From NCBI GenBank assembly GCA_010094025.1, contig ML991796.1, positions 62,001 to 126,000 of the forward strand: 64,000 bases of DNA. The letters run 5' to 3'. How positions within the stretch are numbered: position 1 is the first letter of the stretch; the number at the start of each line of letters is the position of its first letter. Shown here piece after piece: positions 59,201 through 64,000 of the stretch. Source of the stretch: Viridothelium virens. Lineage: Eukaryota; Ascomycota; Dothideomycetes; Trypetheliales; Trypetheliaceae. Made by a program: the position numbers and the translations under genes. Under the pieces are notes generated by a model. The model ran no database searches, was not told the DNA's origin, and saw nothing but the letters and a program-made list of their open reading frames with translations.

Positions 59201-62200
59201 TGGAAAATGAGGTTCTGAAAAGTTGGAATCTCTGCATTGGCAGGTTCAGCCTTGAGTGACACACGCCGCGTGGCCTGGGATTACTGCTGCGGTACGGAGT
59301 ACGACAAACGCTTCTTGAAGATCATTGACCAGTGTTTCGTATAGAATGTCTGACACAGGGAATAAAGAGTTCAAGAATTACGACTCCTAGTCATAGAAAG
59401 TCAATGGATCGACATTCTACGGCTCTAATGAAAGCTGGGCTATTAGTGACGTAAATTATGACCAGTACAGCACCATCTGTTGACCGCCCAGCTGTCCAGT
59501 CCATGGGCATGTCCAGATGAGTCAGAGCATTGAATATTAGGAGAGTTACGATACGGTGAAGGAGTGGGGTAGAAGAATCGGCCTGCAGAAATTGTGAGGG
59601 CCCCCCATGGTGAAGGTCTGCCTTGGTAGCAATGTAGCTTTGCAGACCATAGTACCACCGTACCTTTTGTGCGGATGGGTCCGGGATCACCGCCCCGCAC
59701 GGCCCGTATTTCAAGACCAATTCGGACACTGGGTCTCTGCACGACGCAGCCACCACAGCCCCTGGGACCAGGGGAACGTCCAGGCCTCCGCCTACTAGTA
59801 GACTTCCGCTACGGCACTGCTTCCGAGGCGATCAAAAAAGCTTGGCATTTCTTCGGCCAAACGCGCTAGGTACGTAGACACGGTACGTACAGAGCAGAGA
59901 AGCCTGAGTCAAGACAAGACACAAAACTCAAATCATAGAGGAGTCAGAGGAGGCGTAAAGAAAGCAGAGGGAGAGATAAGCTGGGCAGGGGAAAGCTGGG
60001 CGCGCCTCTGGCGGGGTCAAGGGTATGTGGTTAGCTGCTGCCAAGGGCTCTGACCTGACCTTTGAGCTGTCGTCTTACTGCCTGCAGCTCGCAGGATAAG
60101 AGGCGCGTGAGCTCGCGGGAGTAACCTGGGAGGATTTGAACAGGAATAGGAGATACGGATCTTTACCCGAATAGCTTCAATGCCCAGCTCTTAAGCTGAA
60201 GCCACGATCGCTTGTGTTCTTGGGCGTGGCAGCCTCACTGGCTATCTTTGCTCTCCTCCGCAACGAGGCTTTCCACAGTGTGGGGGAAGAAAGCCTACAT
60301 CAGCGGAGATCATAGGGAAAACGAAGACGGCTGCCAGTCAGACGGACGCCAATAATAAGCTGATTGACGCTCCGGGCTTGAGCTCCGACCGCGAAGGTTC
60401 CAGGTCTTGGACATTCTACAAGGCCAAGCTCTGGTTCTGAGGATCAGCGCTCGCTTCTGTACGATACTGTTCGGGCGCAGCTCGAACGGTCAGGCGGGCA
60501 CCTCATGTAGAAGCACCACGCGACGAATGAGATGCAAAGGACTCGCGAGCTGCAGGCGCCGCTTCTTGTGTACTTGCGGCGCTGGCTTCAGGGCAAGGTA
60601 ACAAGAGAGCCTCCTCGACATGTCACCTCAGTAGAATTTCGACGAGGCGCTTCTTGCCATGTATTCCACGTTTCGTCAACTCACGTGTGAACTGCAGGTG
60701 TGCCAAAAGAGTCGCAACAAGAACCGTAAAACATTATTGTTTCATATTTGGCTGGGATTTGCTGCAGGAAATTGGTAGGGCTGCGTGTGCGATCCATGCG
60801 TGGCGCAAACAAATCCCAGTGGCATGGAAAGGGACCCAGCATCCCAGTCGCCCCCCACCAGTACTTTGGTACCCGGATACGGAGTACCTCTCAAGCCATC
60901 ACTAAGAATGAATTTGACCACGACATCAGCAGCGTCAAGATCGAAGATTTTGCAACAACTCTAAACATCTGCGTGCGTTTCCGAGTTCTGTTTATCGCTA
61001 AGATTGCGAAGCTTGATTGAGGGCGAGCCATCAGCTCCCCAACATTTTGAAGCCCCAAGCGACCAACTCGGCCGGACACAGCCCTCGCGGTGCCTCGAGA
61101 TCGATCTGAACAACAGACGGCAACCAACAGTGAGTCTGACAAAGCGCGAGCCCTCTTCTATATTCTCTTGCGAGCGAGCAAATAGTTGGTTATTCACAAA
61201 ACAGCCCCCCGGCCACCACTACGACGACAGAGTTGGCAATATTGTTCCAAGTCCCCTTCAAAGAGCTCAAATCGGAATCAAACGTGTTTCATGGTGCTAT
61301 TCCCGGATGCCGCCTTAAACTTTGGTTGACTAACCCCATTATTTGCTTGGCCCGAACACCATCAGAAGCGGATGAAGGTTTGCCCTCGTCTCATGCTTAG
61401 TGTCTTGACACCTTTCTCCATACATACAACACGAACGAGTACGGAGCATTTTTACGAGCGGCATTGAATTTGTTTCCTACTCTAGAAGTGATTGAATGTT
61501 TTGAGTTGTGACAGAAAGGGGAGACTTGCACCCTTGAGTCAGACACGAGGCCGTCGGAGGTTTCAACAAGCTTCCAAGAACCTGGCGAGATAGAATGCGG
61601 GCAAGCTTGATCATGATTAGGTTCGACCGGATGGTGGTGGTGATGTAGTCATAGGGTTATTGGTAAAATTGAGACCGGTCCAGGGGTATTGGCCAAATGG
61701 ACAAGTGGCTATGAGTTTTCGGGACTAGATGATCGACACGGCCGGGGGGCCACAGATGTTGACGGCGGTGATCGGTCCCTAGTGGCGTTTCGACAAGTCC
61801 GAGATTTTTTTTTCTCCCCTGTTCTGGATTCAGGCAAGCAAAGCGAATGGCTTTACGCCCGTTTGATTAATCCCAGTGCCAATCGTCGGTTTCGGGGAGC
61901 GTTCACGACTCATTGAGCTTGCGCTGGTGCGCTGACATCATAACGTGGCTTCACCGATTTCTGCCTGCCTATGTAAAGATTGCTTACTCTCAAACGTCTC
62001 GGTTTTTACAAGCGCCGCAGCCGTACATTCTTATTCATCCTGTCACCCTGTAGCAGTCTCACCCCGGACGTGCGACTTAATTGACTTCAATATTGCCCGC
62101 ATGCGTCTGGGGCGCTCACGTCAGGGTGTCAGAGTAGCTTTGCCACGCACGGAAACCCATAGGGCTGATGGAGATAACAATGTTCCGATAGCAAAAGGCG

Positions 62201-62272
62201 CCCGCATTGCGCGAGACTTTCCTAGCAACCCAGCACCCTAGCAAGCCATCACCCATGTGCAGTAGTAGCCAT

Positions 62273-62307
62273 GCCCAGTGCCCAGTGCCCAGTGCCAAGT
62301 GCCCAGT
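62273..62307. repeat. Five-copy 7-bp tandem repeat
   Basis: Unit GCCCAGT occurs five times, the fourth as GCCAAGT. It lies about 1.5 kb upstream of the zinc-finger regulator. Confidence 0.85.
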
Positions 62308-63777
62308 GGCCACGGTGGGATGAGGCCGGGGGATCCCCTGGTTTTGGGGCCCCAACCAATGGTATATGTAATTATAGCATGCCGCCCGCCTCCGCTAGGA
62401 TCCTGCTACCACGCGAACCTTCGTTAGAAGCTTCCGCACAACAGCACCCACGCACGAAACCTGCTTCATGGCGATAGGCGGTCGTCATGTGCTTTGTCCG
62501 TTCGCTCAGAATGGGCAGCAAGGGTCCTGCACGGAAGCTGCATGCGGGAGGTCCATCATCTCAAGGTCTTAGCCAGCCATCCAGGTCCGCCATGATTCAA
62601 ACCGATTGAGGTCCAGCACCAGCGCCGCTAACGAACGAGCATTCTGAGGGCGCTGAGCTTACACACGTCAACCAGCTCCCCGGCGTGTGGGGCCAGATAG
62701 TCGAGATCGAGCTTGCCCCATGTCTGAGCGGTGGATCCGCCAGGAAGAACCTGGTGGGCAGTTTCTGAAAACAAACCGTACGAATAGCGTGCCGCCGGAT
62801 GCAGCACTGACTGCAGCGACTCCAGGGTACTTTTCACGGACTGTGGTGACACAACCACGGATGGTGGACGATGGATGATGGGTACGCCTCTGCAATGCAC
62901 GCCCCCCCAGCGCCCAGCTCTCCCGCTTAGCGTTGTTGCGCACCGCCAGCGTTGCGGATCCTTTCCGGGCACCACTTTCGTACCAGTACCAAAGTATGTC
63001 CGTACCATACCCAGCACCCCAATCCGTCCGCCAAAAGCGACGTCTGCTTGTTCCCCGTCACCTCTCGTTTCCTCAGACAACGCCCATGTCTCATTCGTCC
63101 CCCGTGCGCCGGTACGTTCCATCTTGAGCTCAGCATCCCTTCTGTGGCTGACTCCGGCCATCCCGAATAGGTACCATGGGCCTCCCGTCTGCCTTGCCGA
63201 GCATGATTTGGCCTATCCCCCATACGACGATCCCACAATTCACCCCATCAAGTATCTGACGCGGAGACGGCAAGCTTGCAGTCTTGTAAAATTCGTTATC
63301 GGTTGTACCGCTTCCCACGCTACGTCCAAGGATCATCTCAAATTTAGGAGCCCATGCGGACCCGGCCCCAAAGGCCACATGTCAACGCAATCCCTATATG
63401 CACCTTCTGCCAAACTTCGGATCCATGATATCTTGATTATGCAGAGATTGTGATTGGCCCTCTAGCGGCGGCACAGGTTACTCATCTCTCCCCCCCGATC
63501 TGAGATGTAGATCAAGTCAACAACCACTGCTTCGTTCTAAGCTGAGAAATAAGCCTCAGCCGCTTCGTTGTCACCTTGAACGGCCTCTATCAAACCACGA
63601 TATACATTCCTGGCCAACCCCACTCCCTTGGAAGACCGCTTATTATTCACCTTCTTTCCCACCCTCAACCTCCCTCCCCCTTCCTCCTGCATCCACTCGT
63701 TTCTCCCCCCCCTCCCCGTCCAGTGCAATACTTGGGTCACAATCTCTATAATAACTTAATCCCAATCATAATTGACA

Positions 63778-64000
63778 ATGGTCTTCTGCACCTACTGCGG
63801 TCAGTCTTTCACGAGGGACGAGCATTTGGAAAGGCATATACTCACGCGTAAGTTCACTGCCGGCGCCACAGTATGGTAGCATCCTTGTGGAGATGCAGAT
63901 TGCTAACCATGGCTTCTATACACAGACACAAATGTCAAGCCATTCAAATGCTTCACATGTCACATGTCTTTTGCTCGAAGGTACGTTTCTGCAGAACCGA
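63778..64000 (+). CDS. C2H2 zinc-finger transcription factor, Cmr1/Pig1/SMR1-like (5' part only)
   Basis: Start of a nuclear DNA-binding regulator; the gene runs off the window. Exon 1 is 63778-63847, intron 63848-63925, exon 2 is 63926-63980, and a second intron opens with GTACGT at 63981. The joined start reads MVFCTYCGQSFTRDEHLERH, then ILTHTNVKPFKCFTCHMSFARR. That is one full C2H2 finger starting at residue 4 and the first half of a second. A C2H2 pair beginning right at the N-terminus, MVFCTYCG-like, is the hallmark of the melanin regulators Cmr1, Pig1 and SMR1, which also carry a Zn2Cys6 cluster downstream (not visible here). Its divergent placement upstream of a melanin-type synthase supports this. 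The identity is strong by context but rests on about 42 residues. Confidence 0.78.

Larger units (their letters stand above)
50881..63777. other. 12.9-kb gene-poor interval between synthase and regulator
   Basis: No convincing protein gene, tRNA or transposon was found. ORFs are mostly under 135 codons and overlap on both strands. The two ends should be the promoters of the divergent synthase and zinc-finger genes. Composition varies: fairly balanced or GC-rich at about 51.5-52.7 and 62-63.7 kb, A/T-rich near 54.3-55.8 kb. Short tandem repeats lie at 53256-53285 and 62273-62307. TACGGAGTA palindromes lie at 56076, 59293 and 60878. The best orphan ORF candidates are 53829-54160 (minus, signal-peptide-like start) and 57895-58296 (plus, 133 aa), neither with a known motif. 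Confidence 0.55.

Noticed and set aside
62875-63453. 192-codon plus-strand ORF just upstream of the zinc-finger gene
   Set aside because: It is Pro/Ser-rich, overlaps several other ORFs on both strands, shows no motif, and sits where the regulator's promoter should be.
1-64000. CRISPR arrays, bacterial operons or rRNA genes
   Set aside because: No spaced direct repeats or rRNA-like sequence was seen, and the window is clearly fungal with spliced genes.

Overview
The window reads as nuclear DNA of a filamentous ascomycete (Pezizomycotina). Genes carry one to four short introns (about 48-150 nt) with GT-AG ends, intergenic spacers are long, and the gene set is typical: Mediator subunit, Atg22, HET-domain protein, non-reducing polyketide synthase and Sds23. 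The pairing of a SAT-KS-AT-PT-ACP-ACP-TE synthase with a Cmr1/Pig1/SMR1-like zinc-finger regulator would fit a Leotiomycete or Dothideomycete/Sordariomycete melanin locus; the class is inference only.

Layout. 0.1-12 kb is housekeeping: MED14 (-), ATG22 (+) and protein disulfide isomerase (+). 13-20 kb is accessory: a poorly conserved Cys-motif/coiled-coil gene, two interleaved inverted repeats, a badly decayed Ty3/gypsy fossil and a HET-domain gene (-). 21-33 kb holds a 2-oxoglutarate oxygenase (+), a large protein with a Cys-less low-molecular-weight phosphatase fold (-), a secreted RNase T2 (-), an unknown gene and a kinase-like gene in close tandem (-), a small Cys-rich protein (-) and a RING E3 ligase (-). 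33-41 kb holds a HAD Swiss-Army-Knife RNA-repair-like protein with an RGG tail (+), a large membrane protein (-) and SDS23 (+). 42 kb has a decayed gene. 44-51 kb is the polyketide synthase (-). A 12.9 kb stretch with no convincing gene follows, and the window ends inside the first exons of a divergent C2H2 regulator (+).

How genes work together. The synthase and the regulator look like the two halves of a DHN-melanin (or related naphthol pigment) locus facing away from each other across one very long shared upstream region. No reductase or dehydratase is visible, so those steps must lie elsewhere or past the edge. The other genes show no clear joint pathway: MED14, ATG22, PDI and SDS23 are ordinary cell machinery. 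The most unusual protein is the phosphatase-fold protein whose catalytic Cys is replaced by Asp and which ends in a KH-like segment.

Limits. All exon borders were read by eye from splice signals, frame and family similarity; there is no transcript evidence. Family names rest on recalled motifs, not on a search.
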